DNA of 64,000 bases from contig NZ_SBII01000007.1 in NCBI RefSeq assembly GCF_004028155.1, positions 143,934-207,933 of the forward strand, read 5' to 3'. A program made the position numbers and the translations under genes. Positions 1 to 9,300 of this stretch are shown here, in pieces (position 1 is the stretch's first letter; each line of letters begins with the position of its first letter). The notes under the pieces are model-generated. The model was not told the origin of the DNA. It was given only the letters and a program-made list of their open reading frames with translations, and did not search any database. The DNA is from Flavobacterium cerinum (GTDB lineage Bacteria; Bacteroidota; Bacteroidia; Flavobacteriales; Flavobacteriaceae).

Positions 1-25
1 TGCCTAGCCGCTCGGCCAAGATGCC
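1..25 (-). tRNA. tRNA (probably Cys), 5' part only
   Basis: Read on the minus strand, the first 25 bases begin GGCATCTTGGCCGAGCGGCT. This fits a 7-base acceptor arm, the TG linker and a D-arm with a GCC/GGC stem and a GCGGCTAGG-type loop. That D-arm is the form I associate with tRNA-Cys in Bacteroidota. The anticodon lies beyond the left edge, so the identity is inferred; other tRNAs with a similar D-arm cannot be excluded. Confidence 0.6.
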
Positions 26-113
26 ATCTTTGTGATGTGGTGGCAAATTTACATATATTTTACACTAACGCAAGCATTACGTACTAAATTTTTCACCTTT
101 TTTTGCAATACTT

Positions 114-473
114 TTAATTACGTGATTCTTCTATTTGTATAGTAACCAATTCTACGTCACCTCCAATAGGCGGATTTAGTTTTGATACCCAAAGAGATAC
201 ATGTAATATTGGTGGTATTTCATCAAAAACACGATTCATAATTCGTTTTGCAACATGCTCTAATAGTTTAGAACGTATTGCCATTTCTTCGGTTACAATT
301 TTATTCAAATGAACATAATCTACAGTATCTTCAAGCTCATCGGTGCTCATTGATTTTTTAAGATCGGCTTTTATTTCCAGGTCAACAGAGTAATCTGAAC
401 CTATTTTACCTTCCTCTACAAGGCATCCGTGGTAAGAGAAAGTACGTATGTTTTTTAGTTTGATGGTATCCAT
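114..473 (-). CDS. folB: Dihydroneopterin aldolase
   Basis: Converts 7,8-dihydroneopterin to 6-hydroxymethyl-dihydropterin and glycolaldehyde in cytosolic folate synthesis. The 119-residue length is usual for FolB. Visible family marks are YHGCLVEE near residues 14-21 (pterin-binding Glu and conserved His-Gly), the DTVDYVHL segment, and a C-terminal VSKLNPPIGG segment carrying the conserved active-site Lys. The gene stands alone, divergent from glnS, with 127 bases between the two starts. A Bacteroidota-type -7 box lies upstream on the minus strand. No other folate gene is nearby. Confidence 0.93.
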   Translation of the reverse strand: MDTIKLKNIRTFSYHGCLVEEGKIGSDYSVDLEIKADLKKSMSTDELEDTVDYVHLNKIVTEEMAIRSKLLEHVAKRIMNRVFDEIPPILHVSLWVSKLNPPIGGDVELVTIQIEESRN

Positions 474-497
474 AATACAAAATGCTGTTTAAGGCTG

Positions 498-524
498 TAA
501 AAGTAAGGATTTATTGGAGTCAAA
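498..524 (-). promoter_or_regulatory. Probable folB promoter
   Basis: On the minus strand TTTG (521-524) is followed after 15 bases by TACTTTTA (498-505), one mismatch from the Bacteroidota -7 box TAnnTTTG. The spacing is shorter than the usual 19-20, so this is a moderate call. Confidence 0.4.
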
Positions 525-572
525 GCATTCAATTAATGGGCTGTGAGTCAAAAATTTTCCAACTTTTTTGAA

Positions 573-580
573 TACCTTTG
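573..580 (+). promoter_or_regulatory. glnS promoter -7 box
   Basis: TACCTTTG is a perfect TAnnTTTG box 20 bases before the ATG at 601. A T-rich stretch near 553-568 stands where the -33 element should be. The box lies inside a longer in-frame reading frame that opens at 568, so translation must start at 601. Confidence 0.7.
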
Positions 581-600
581 CAACCTTATTTATTAAAGAT

Positions 601-2286
601 ATGTCGACTGAAGAAAGATCACTTAATTTTATTGAGCAGATTATTGAAGAGGATTTAGGCAACGGAATGTCACAAGACAAGCTTCGTTTTCGTTTTCCTC
701 CAGAACCTAATGGCTATCTGCACATTGGTCATGCCAGTTCTATATGCCTTAATTTTGGTTTAGGACTAAGGTATAATGCACCTGTAAACCTTCGTTTTGA
801 CGATACAAATCCAGCTAAAGAAGAGCAGGAATTTGTTGATGCTATTAAAAAAGACGTAGAATGGTTAGGTTATGAATGGGCAGAAGAGCGTTATGCCTCA
901 GATTATTTCCAGGAATTATACGACTGGACTGTAGAGTTTATTAAAAGCGGAAAGGCTTATGTTGACAGCCAATCCAGTGAAGATATAGCCAAACAAAAAG
1001 GGACACCATCACAACCGGGTACTGATAGTCCTTTTAGAAGCCGTTCTGTAGAAGAGAATCTGGATCTTTTTGAAAGAATGAAAAACGGTGAATTCCCAGA
1101 AGGAAGTCATGTTTTAAGAGCTAAAATTGATATGGCATCGTCTAATATGCTTATGCGTGATCCAATCATGTACAGGATATTACACAAACACCACCACCGT
1201 ACCGGTAACAATTGGTTTATTTATCCAATGTATGACTGGGCTCATGGCGAAAGCGATTATATAGAGCAGGTATCACACTCGTTCTGTACATTAGAATTTG
1301 CTATGCACAGAGAGCTGTACGACTGGTTTTTAGATCAGGTTTATGATGAAGGAAAAACACGTCCTAAACAACGTGAGTTTGCCCGTAGAAACCTTAGCCA
1401 CACGGTAGTAAGTAAAAGAAAATTATTACAGCTTGTTCAGGAAGGCCATGTAACAGGTTGGAATGATCCAAGAATGTCTACTATATCCGGACTTAGAAGA
1501 AGAGGTTATACTGCTGCTTCTATTCGTAATTTTGCCGATACTATTGGTATTGCTAAACGTCAAAACCTTATTGATGTTTCATTATTAGAGTTTTGTGTAA
1601 GAGAAGATCTTAACAAAACGGCACCAAGGGTAATGGCTGTTTTAGATCCTGTTAAGCTTGTAATTACTAACTATCCTGAAGGAAAAGAAGAGTGGTTAGA
1701 TGCAGAAAATAATCCTGAAGATGAAAGCGCAGGCTTTAGACAAATTCCTTTTTCAAGAGAATTGTTTATTGAGCAGGAAGACTTTATGGAAAATGCTAAT
1801 AACAAATATTTCCGTTTAACACTTGGTAAAGAAGTACGACTTAAAAATGCTTATATTATTAAAGGTGAAAGTGTTATAAAAGATACAGATGGTAATATCA
1901 TCGAAATTCACTGTACTTATGATGAAGATACACGAAGCGGAAGTGGAAGTGAAGCAAGTCATAGAAAAGTTAAAGGTACACTTCACTGGGTATCTATACC
2001 ACATGCTGTAAAAGCAGAGGTTAGAATTTATGACAGATTGTTTACACATGAAAATCCGGACGGTGATAAAGATGTTGACTTTAAAGAATACATCAATCCA
2101 AAATCACTTGAGGTAATAACAGGTTATCTTGAACCGGGACTAAAAAGCGCCGAAGCAGGAGAGCGTTACCAATTTCAACGTTTAGGATATTTTTGTGTTG
2201 ACACCGACAGTAACGCAGAAAAATTGGTTTTCAACAAAACGGTAGGTCTAAGAGACACTTGGGCTAAAGTGGAAAGTAAAGACTAA
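601..2286 (+). CDS. glnS: Glutaminyl-tRNA synthetase
   Basis: Charges tRNA-Gln directly with glutamine in the cytosol (class I aminoacyl-tRNA synthetase, 561 residues, full length). PEPNGYLHIGHA at residues 34-45 carries the HIGH signature. VVSKRKLLQLV near residue 268 is the KMSKS-equivalent loop. The C-terminal half has the beta-barrel anticodon-binding domains. An in-frame codon at 568 would lengthen the protein, but it lies upstream of the promoter box, so ATG 601 (MSTEERSLNF) is chosen. The window also carries gltX, consistent with separate charging of Gln and Glu. A strong terminator follows. Confidence 0.97.
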   Translation: MSTEERSLNFIEQIIEEDLGNGMSQDKLRFRFPPEPNGYLHIGHASSICLNFGLGLRYNAPVNLRFDDTNPAKEEQEFVDAIKKDVEWLGYEWAEERYASDYFQELYDWTVEFIKSGKAYVDSQSSEDIAKQKGTPSQPGTDSPFRSRSVEENLDLFERMKNGEFPEGSHVLRAKIDMASSNMLMRDPIMYRILHKHHHRTGNNWFIYPMYDWAHGESDYIEQVSHSFCTLEFAMHRELYDWFLDQVYDEGKTRPKQREFARRNLSHTVVSKRKLLQLVQEGHVTGWNDPRMSTISGLRRRGYTAASIRNFADTIGIAKRQNLIDVSLLEFCVREDLNKTAPRVMAVLDPVKLVITNYPEGKEEWLDAENNPEDESAGFRQIPFSRELFIEQEDFMENANNKYFRLTLGKEVRLKNAYIIKGESVIKDTDGNIIEIHCTYDEDTRSGSGSEASHRKVKGTLHWVSIPHAVKAEVRIYDRLFTHENPDGDKDVDFKEYINPKSLEVITGYLEPGLKSAEAGERYQFQRLGYFCVDTDSNAEKLVFNKTVGLRDTWAKVESKD

Positions 2287-2306
2287 TACTATAAATTATA
2301 TTTATA

Positions 2307-2336
2307 AGGCTCCTTAATTTTAAGGAGCTTTTTTTA
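2307..2336 (+). terminator. Rho-independent terminator of glnS
   Basis: The 8-bp stem GCTCCTTA / TAAGGAGC (2309-2316 / 2321-2328) is followed by a run of seven T. The rest of the gap to 2580 is AT-rich and shows no other clear element except a TATCTTTA promoter-like box at 2549-2556. Confidence 0.85.
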
Positions 2337-2580
2337 TTATTTAAAAATATGATTGAATTTTAAATTAATATAGATGTATACTATCGAAAGTGACCTCACA
2401 GGATTAATTTTAAAACATTATTTTTTGTAGGAAATAATTTGAGTCATATCAAAAATAAAAGTGCCTTAAATCGCCTTATTTTCTTTTTTTACATACTTTA
2501 GCGTTATATTAACTACATATTAACGTCCTACAAATAGTAATAGGGTTATCTTTATAATTATTAATTAAAAAAACGATATT

Positions 2581-2910
2581 ATGGCTGGTAAATCAGGAAC
2601 AGTAGCAGCGGTGCTTGCAGGTGCCGCAATAGGAGCAGCATTAGGAATTTTATTTGCACCGGACGAAGGTTCAAAAACAAGAAAAAAAATTAAAGACGGT
2701 GTTGATGCAAAAAAAGATGAGCTAAAAGATAAACTTAGCGAACTTACCGAAACTGTAAAGAGCAGATTTGGAATTGCTAAACATGATCTTGAAAGTTCAA
2801 TAGATCATTTAGTATCTAATGTTGAAGGTAAAGCAGATGATGTTATATCTATGCTTGAGAAAAAACTGGAAGAGCTAAAAAAGAATGCAGCTAGTGCTAA
2901 AGCAAAATAA
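2581..2910 (+). CDS. YtxH domain-containing small protein
   Basis: A 109-residue protein with an N-terminal Gly/Ala-rich hydrophobic stretch (residues 8-27, AAVLAGAAIGAALGILFAPD). The rest is a Lys/Glu-rich amphipathic helix likely to form a coiled coil. The pattern matches the YtxH family (known from Bacillus general-stress proteins), whose biochemical role is unknown. It is the first gene of a tight three-gene operon with a holin-like membrane protein 13 bases downstream and a 78-residue protein after that. The context suggests an envelope or stress role; this is inference. Confidence 0.8.
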   Translation: MAGKSGTVAAVLAGAAIGAALGILFAPDEGSKTRKKIKDGVDAKKDELKDKLSELTETVKSRFGIAKHDLESSIDHLVSNVEGKADDVISMLEKKLEELKKNAASAKAK

Positions 2911-2923
2911 TTAAAACTCAATT

Positions 2924-3277
2924 ATGGCATTTGAAGAAATTAAAGAAAACGCAGAAGATTTAAAACAAGAAGTCAAAAATCTTATAGATGCCAATTTAAG
3001 GTACTATAAACTTTGGGGCTTTAAAATTGTTATGAAGTCGACCACCATGATGCTGAAGTTATTTCTTCTGGCAGTCATGCTAACAATCGTTACTGTATTT
3101 TTTTCAATTGCACTTGCTTTGGGAATTGGCTATTGGCTGGATAATTTTGCTTATGGATTTCTAATTGTAGGTCTTATTTATCTTATTCTGGCTATCTTGG
3201 TGTATTATGTACAGGATAAAATAGTAGAAGGCCCGATGCTTTCAAGATTCTCAAAAATATTTTTAAAGAAATATTAA
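2924..3277 (+). CDS. Holin-like membrane protein (phage holin superfamily 6 type)
   Basis: A 117-residue protein with a charged amphipathic N-terminus (residues 1-40) and two closely spaced transmembrane helices (about 45-70 and 75-100). This layout is typical of the chromosomal 'phage holin family' (Phage_holin_3_6-like) proteins found beside YtxH genes in Bacteroidota. Despite the family name, nothing phage-like surrounds it. It probably acts as a small inner-membrane protein with its YtxH partner. Function unknown. Confidence 0.7.
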   Translation: MAFEEIKENAEDLKQEVKNLIDANLRYYKLWGFKIVMKSTTMMLKLFLLAVMLTIVTVFFSIALALGIGYWLDNFAYGFLIVGLIYLILAILVYYVQDKIVEGPMLSRFSKIFLKKY

Positions 3278-3287
3278 TTAGTATATT

Positions 3288-3524
3288 ATGGAAAGCAAAG
3301 TGTATTATACCTACGAAGAAATAAACAGGGACCTTCAAATACTTAAAGTAGAAAAGGATTTGGCTCATGCTAAATTTGCAAAAAGCTTGGATGAGACTAA
3401 AGAGAGCCTGCAGCCTATGAATATGATAGGGGAGACCCCTAAAAAAATTCTGGGTTTTATTGGTGCCCTTTCGGGACCTTTAAAGAGTGCAGCGTTTGCC
3501 TGGATTCTCAAAAAGATATTTTAA
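3288..3524 (+). CDS. Conserved 78-residue protein of the YtxH operon
   Basis: A short protein, MESKVYYTYEEINRDLQILK at the start, with a charged helical N-terminal half and a mildly hydrophobic C-terminus (IGALSGPLKSAAFAWILKKIF) that could insert in or lie on the membrane. It sits 10 bases after the holin-like gene and ends the operon at a strong terminator. It resembles the small DUF6327-type proteins seen in this operon in flavobacteria. That family name is from memory, and no function is known. Confidence 0.65.
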   Translation: MESKVYYTYEEINRDLQILKVEKDLAHAKFAKSLDETKESLQPMNMIGETPKKILGFIGALSGPLKSAAFAWILKKIF

Positions 3525-3531
3525 ATAAAAA

Positions 3532-3559
3532 AGGCTGCTAAATTTTAGCAGCCTTTTTT
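3532..3559 (+). terminator. Bidirectional terminator between convergent genes
   Basis: GGCTGCTA / TAGCAGCC (3533-3540 / 3545-3552) is extended by A-runs on the left and T-runs on the right, so it can serve both the YtxH operon (plus) and the SPFH gene (minus), whose stop codon overlaps the T-run. Confidence 0.85.
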
Positions 3560-4551
3560 TATTCTATTATTTCTCCCGGTAGTTCTTCATGACTTGGATT
3601 ATCATGTTTCGGTTTTTTGTGTTTTTGATTCTCACGGTTCTGATTACCTCTTTTAATAGATTCTCCAATTTGGTTAGAAGCAGTGAACGATGCAACCATA
3701 TTGTTTAGCATATCGCTGCCTGCCTGTGGTGAATTTGGTAAAAGGATAAGGTTAGAATTTGTATCTGCACCAATTGCCTGTAAAGTATCATAGTGCTGAG
3801 TAACAACAATTAATGCTGATGCTTCCTGAGAATTAATACCAACTTTGTTTAGTATATCTACACTTTCTACTAGACCACGTGCAATTTCACGTCTTTGATC
3901 TGCAATACCCTGTCCTTGTAATCTTTTGCTTTCTGCCTCAGCTTTTGCTTTTGCTACAATCCTGATACGTAATGCTTCCGCCTCATATTCTGCTGCTGAT
4001 TTTTCTCTGTCTGCAGCATTAATACGGTTCATCGCATTTTTAACCTGGATATCCGGGTCAATATCAGTGATAAGCGTATTGATAATGTCATAACCATAAG
4101 TTGTCATTGCTTCGTTTAATTCCCGTTTCACAGCAATAGCAATATCATCTTTACGTTCAAAAACATCATCCAGTTTTAGTTTTGGTACTTCGGCACGAAC
4201 AACATCAAATACATATGATGTTATCTGATCGTGTGGATATTCCAATTTGTAAAAAGCTTCAAATACTTTATCCTGAATTACTTTAAACTGAACCGAAACC
4301 TTCATTTTCACGAATACATTCTCTTTAGTTTTTGTTTCAATAATAACATCAAGCTGTTGGATCTTAAGGTTTATTCTTCCTGCGATCTTATCAATTATTG
4401 GAATTTTTAAGTGAAGGCCAGCCTGGCGGATGCTAAGGAATTTTCCAAAACGTTCCACGATAACGGCGGTTTGCTGTTTAACGGTAAAGAAAGAAGAGAG
4501 TAGGAGCAGCAGTGCAAAAAAGAGCACAACATACAAGAAAACATTTCCCAT
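3559..4551 (-). CDS. SPFH/band 7 (stomatin/QmcA-like) membrane protein
   Basis: A 330-residue protein with one N-terminal transmembrane helix (residues 4-23), then a band 7/SPFH domain (about 25-190) and a long Ala/Glu/Arg-rich helix (about 185-245) typical of QmcA/stomatin proteins. The tail is Gln/Asn/Lys/His-rich and low in complexity (about 305-325). Such proteins form membrane-anchored oligomers and often tie to membrane protease control. No NfeD partner gene is adjacent, which is the usual companion in many genomes. Transcribed alone between two terminators. Confidence 0.88.
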   Translation of the reverse strand: MGNVFLYVVLFFALLLLLSSFFTVKQQTAVIVERFGKFLSIRQAGLHLKIPIIDKIAGRINLKIQQLDVIIETKTKENVFVKMKVSVQFKVIQDKVFEAFYKLEYPHDQITSYVFDVVRAEVPKLKLDDVFERKDDIAIAVKRELNEAMTTYGYDIINTLITDIDPDIQVKNAMNRINAADREKSAAEYEAEALRIRIVAKAKAEAESKRLQGQGIADQRREIARGLVESVDILNKVGINSQEASALIVVTQHYDTLQAIGADTNSNLILLPNSPQAGSDMLNNMVASFTASNQIGESIKRGNQNRENQKHKKPKHDNPSHEELPGEIIE

Positions 4552-4595
4552 AATAATAGTTTTTAGTGATTTGTCAAGTTACGATTATTCTTAAA

Positions 4596-4625
4596 ATAAA
4601 AAAACCTTCTGTAAAAGAAGGTTTA
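4596..4625 (-). terminator. gltX terminator
   Basis: AAACCTTCT / AGAAGGTTT (4602-4610 / 4616-4624). On the minus strand it is followed by a T-run (the A-run at 4595-4604), immediately after the gltX stop. Confidence 0.85.
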
Positions 4626-4630
4626 GTTAA

Positions 4631-6139
4631 CTATAATGAAGCTTTTGCTTTTTGTATTCTGCTTATGGTTTCTTCTTTACCAATAAGCGCAATGATATCA
4701 AATATATGAGGGCCTTTTAATGAGCCTACAAGGCTTAAACGCAGTGGCTGCATAACTTTACCCATCCCTATGCCATTTTCTTCCATCCAGGCTTTTACAA
4801 CCGTTTCTACATTGTGAGAAGAGAAATCCAGCGTGTTTTCAAGGACAGTTATTAAATTATCCATCAATTCACTGGTTTCAGGTTTCCAGTTCTTAGCTGC
4901 TTTTTCATCATATGATGTTGGAGCTGTAAAGAAAAAGTCTGAAAGGTCCCATAACTCACTTGCAAAAGTAGCACGCTCTTTTACCAGCTTCACAACCTCT
5001 GTTAAGAACTCATGCGATTTATTATAACCCTTCTCCATTACTACATGAGACAGTTCTTTTGCTAATACTTCATTATCCTGTTTTCCAAAATACTGGTGGT
5101 TGAACCATTTGTTTTTCTCAGGATCAAACTTAGCACCTGCTTTGTGAACTCTTTCAAGATCGAATAACTGAACCAGTTCGTCCAGTGTAAACAATTCCTG
5201 ATCTGTACCGGGATTCCATCCTAATAAAGCAAGGAAGTTAATAACAGCTTCCGGCAGGTAGCCTTTTTCTCTATAACCGGATGAAATAGTTCCATCTGGG
5301 TTTTTCCATTCTAATGGGAATACCGGGAAGCCCAGTTTATCGCCATCTCTTTTAGAAAGCTTACCGTTACCTATAGGTTTTAGTATCAATGGAAGGTGAG
5401 CAAACTCTGGTGCATCCCATCCAAAAGCTCTGTATAATAAAGCGTGTAAAGGCATAGAAGGTAACCACTCTTCACCACGTATAACATGGCTCGTTTCCAT
5501 TAAATGGTCATCAACTATATTAGCCAGGTGATAGGTTGGCATACCATCGCTCTTGAACAATACTTTGTCATCAAGTAAATTGGTTTCAAACTTCACTTCA
5601 CCACGAATGATATCTTTTAAATGTAATGTTTCGTTTACCGGTGTTTTAAAACGGATAACATACTCTTGGCCATCAGCTATTCTTTTAGCAGCTTCTTCGG
5701 CAGAAATTACCAAAGAAGTATCCAGTTTTTCACGGTTGGTATGATTGTAAATAAACGTTTTTCCCTGTGCTTCTTCTTCTTTACGAAGTTCGTCAAGTGC
5801 TTCGGCAGTATCAAATGCATAATATGCCCATCCTGTTTCAATAAGAGTAAGCGCATATTCTTTGTACATGCTTTTTCTTTCACTTTGGCGGTATGGGCCA
5901 AATTTTCCTTCTTTACCAATACCTTCGTCAAAAGGGATACCACACCAATTAAGCGCTTCAATAATATATTCTTCTGCACCTTCAACATATCTGTTTTGGT
6001 CGGTATCTTCAATCCTTAGATAAAATACACCGCCATGTTTTTTGGCAAACAGATAATTAAAGAGGGCTGTCCTTACACCACCTATGTGTAAAGGCCCTGT
6101 AGGGCTTGGTGCAAAACGCACACGAACTTGCTTAGACAT
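4631..6139 (-). CDS. gltX: Glutamyl-tRNA synthetase
   Basis: Attaches glutamate to tRNA-Glu in the cytosol (class I synthetase, 502 residues, full length). PSPTGPLHIGG at residues 11-21 is the HIGH motif and KLSKRDG near residue 260 is the KMSKS loop. The C-terminal anticodon-binding helical domain is complete. The start MSKQVRVRFA is fixed by a perfect -7 box 22 bases upstream on the minus strand. The protein is of the normal bacterial discriminating size. It is separately transcribed, with its own terminator. Confidence 0.97.
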   Translation of the reverse strand: MSKQVRVRFAPSPTGPLHIGGVRTALFNYLFAKKHGGVFYLRIEDTDQNRYVEGAEEYIIEALNWCGIPFDEGIGKEGKFGPYRQSERKSMYKEYALTLIETGWAYYAFDTAEALDELRKEEEAQGKTFIYNHTNREKLDTSLVISAEEAAKRIADGQEYVIRFKTPVNETLHLKDIIRGEVKFETNLLDDKVLFKSDGMPTYHLANIVDDHLMETSHVIRGEEWLPSMPLHALLYRAFGWDAPEFAHLPLILKPIGNGKLSKRDGDKLGFPVFPLEWKNPDGTISSGYREKGYLPEAVINFLALLGWNPGTDQELFTLDELVQLFDLERVHKAGAKFDPEKNKWFNHQYFGKQDNEVLAKELSHVVMEKGYNKSHEFLTEVVKLVKERATFASELWDLSDFFFTAPTSYDEKAAKNWKPETSELMDNLITVLENTLDFSSHNVETVVKAWMEENGIGMGKVMQPLRLSLVGSLKGPHIFDIIALIGKEETISRIQKAKASL

Positions 6140-6160
6140 CGTTACTTAAATTTTAAGCTG

Positions 6161-6168
6161 CAAAGATA
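6161..6168 (-). promoter_or_regulatory. gltX promoter -7 box
   Basis: TATCTTTG on the minus strand is a perfect TAnnTTTG box 22 bases before the gltX ATG. No clear TTG -33 element is seen at the usual distance. Confidence 0.65.
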
Positions 6169-6340
6169 CAATTATGAAATTTCCTTCATAGATAATTTGT
6201 ACCGGTTATTTTATGTTTGATTCAAGTTATTAACAAAACATCCTGTTTTATGCTCATAACCCAGCAGATAAATAGCTTTTTAGCGTTTAATAGTTCGTGG
6301 GAATTTGTATTTTTATCGGTTATTAACAATTGTCAGTATT

Positions 6341-9300
6341 TTGGAAGCAAAAAATGTTATTTATACCAAGCTCGAAGGTTTTATAAAAAAGTACTATACC
6401 AACGAATTACTACGTGGAACAATCTTTTTTATAGGACTTGGCCTATTGTATTTTATATTCACAATGTTGGTAGAATATTTCCTGTGGCTGTCGTCAACAG
6501 GTCGTACCACTTTGTTTTGGCTTTTTATAGTGGTAGAAGGTTTCCTGCTTTTCAGGTTTATTCTTTTCCCGTTATTCAAACTTTTTAAATTGCAAAAGGG
6601 TATAGACTATTCTCAGGCGTCTCATATTATCGGAAAACATTTTTCTGAGATCAACGATAAGCTTACAAACTTTTTGCAATTGTCTTCTCAGGAAGACCAG
6701 TCTGAATTGTTGTTAGCATCGATAGAACAAAAAGCTAACAACCTGCAGCCAATTCCTTTTACTAATGCTGTCAATTTTAAAAAGAATTTGAAATACGTTC
6801 CTTACGCAGCAGTACCATTATTACTGATCTTGTTTTTTATGATCAGCGGAAATGCATCGGTTCTCACCCAAAGTTTTAATAGGGTAGTGCACTACAGTAA
6901 ACATTATGCACCACCGGCTCCTTTTGAATTTGTTATCCTTAACAATTCACTAATGGCACAACAGGATACAGATTTTATCCTTGAAGTAAAAACACAGGGA
7001 ACTGTTGTACCTGAAAATGCAATGATAACTATTGGTAAAGAAAACTATTATTTAGAAAATGTAAAGCCGGGAGTATTCCAGTACCGCTTTGAGAAACCGT
7101 CAAAAAATATTGCATTCGAACTTAACGCGAATAACGTAACGTCACCACCTTTTGAATTGAATGTTGTAGCTGTGCCTACCATTGCTAATTTTGAAATGGT
7201 GCTTAACTTCCCGTCTTATCTTGGCAAAAAAGCAGAAGTTGTGAAAGGCACGGGCAATGCTATTGTGCCGGAAGGGACTAAAGTTACCTGGAAAGTACAG
7301 GCTTTAGCAACTAATGCCATTGAATGGGCTAGTATGGGACAGACTTCTGCCTTCAACAATAGCGAAAATACCTTCTCATTATCTAAAAATATAATGCAGA
7401 ATACAGAATATCAGATACTTACTTCTAATTCTAAGGTAAAACATCATGAAAAACTGCAATATCAGATATCAACCATCAAAGATCAATACCCAACCATCTC
7501 TGTTTCAAATGCACCTGACAGTTTGAAGCTGGAGAGGAGTATAGTTTTGGGTCAGCTGTCTGATGATTATGGATTGACAAAATTACAAATTGTGTATTAT
7601 CCCCAGGATAATCCTGATGCCGCCAAACGTGGAACACTTCCTGTTAAGCGTGAAGTATACGATCGTTTTTACTATACATTCCCCGATGGTCTATCCTTAA
7701 AGGAAGGTGTAAACTATGAATACTATTTTGAGGTATTCGATAATGATGCTGTACATAATTACAAGAGTGCAAAATCATCTGTGTTTTCTCATAGAGAATT
7801 AACGCAGGATGAAAAGCAGGATAAAACATTGCAGGAGCAAAACAGTAATATCAATAGTCTTGAAAAATCGATCAAGAATCAGGATAAGCAATTGAGCGAA
7901 TTGGACAAGCTTCAAAAAATAGGCAAGGAGAAAAATAACATGGATTTTAAAGATCAGAAAAAGATCCAGGATTTTATAAACCGCCAGAAGCAGCAGGATG
8001 AAATGATGAAAGAATTCTCTAAAAAACTTGAAGAGAATCTTGATAAATTCAATCCTGAAAAGAAAGATGAATTTAAAGAAGAACTTAAAAAACGTCTTGA
8101 TAAAAACGAAAAAGAAGCTGAGAAAAACAAAAAACTTCTTGACGAATTAAAAGAGCTTACCAACAAATTACAGAAAGAAGAACTGTTTGAAAAGATAGAT
8201 GAGTTAAAGAAAAACAGTAAAAACCAGTCTAAGAATTTAGAGCAATTGGTTGAACTTACTAAACGTTTTTATGTAGAAAAGAAAGCAGAACAGATTGCAG
8301 ATAAACTTCAAAAACTTGGTGATAAAGAAGAGAAGCTTTCTAAGAGTGAAGAGAATTCTGCGGAGAAGCAGGAAGAGATAAATAAAGAATTTGATAAGAT
8401 GCAGGAAGAGATGCGTGATCTTGAAAAAGAGAATGAAAATCTTAAAAAACCTATGGATCTTCCTACCGATAAAAATGAGGAAAAGGATATCGAGCAGGAT
8501 ATGCAAAAGGCATCTGAAGAATTAAAAAAGCCAGGTAAAGAGAACAAGCAAAAGGCAAAACCCAAACAAAAATCTGCAGCCGATAAGATGAAAAAAATGG
8601 GTGGTCAGATGATGGAAATGATGATGCAGGGAGACCAGGAACAAATGGAAGAAGATGTAAAAATGCTTCGCCAGATATTGGATAACCTATTAGCGTTCTC
8701 ATTCTCTCAGGAAAATGTAATGGGTAAATTCAAGGGCAGCACAACACATTCATCATCGTTTAGTAAAAACCTAAAAATACAGCAAGACCTGAAACAACAG
8801 TTCAGGCATGTGGATGATAGTATTTTTGCCATGTCTTTACGTAACCCTAAAATAACCGAAGAGGTAACAGCCGAGGTTGGAAATGTGCATTACTATATGG
8901 ATAAAGCACTGGTTGATCTTGCGGATAATGTTATTCCAAGAGGGATATCGAACCAGCAGTATGCTATAACATCCTCTAATAAACTTGCCGATTTTTTAAG
9001 TGATGCACTTAATAGTATGCAGATGGATTTACAGGGATCTGGTATGGGTAAACCTAAAGACGGTAAGGGTAAAGGAATGCAGCTTCCTGACATTATTAAG
9101 AAACAGGAAGGTCTTGCCAAGAAGATGAAGGATGGTAAAGAGAAAGGTAAAGAAGGTGAGGGCGGTCCAGGAGAAGAAGGCAAGCCTAAACCAGGAGGTA
9201 AAGAAAAAGGAGGTAAAGGTAAAGACGGACAAGAACCGGGAGGTGAAGAAGAAGGCGATGCAGGTGAGCTTTTAGAAATATATAAAGAACAGCAACAGCT

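Noticed and set aside
568..600. Upstream extension of glnS
   Set aside because: The extra codons contain the TACCTTTG promoter box, so they are not transcribed; ATG 601 is the start.
2924..3277. Prophage remnant suggested by the holin-like gene
   Set aside because: No other phage gene, integrase or attachment site is present. Proteins of this family are chromosomal partners of YtxH in Bacteroidota.
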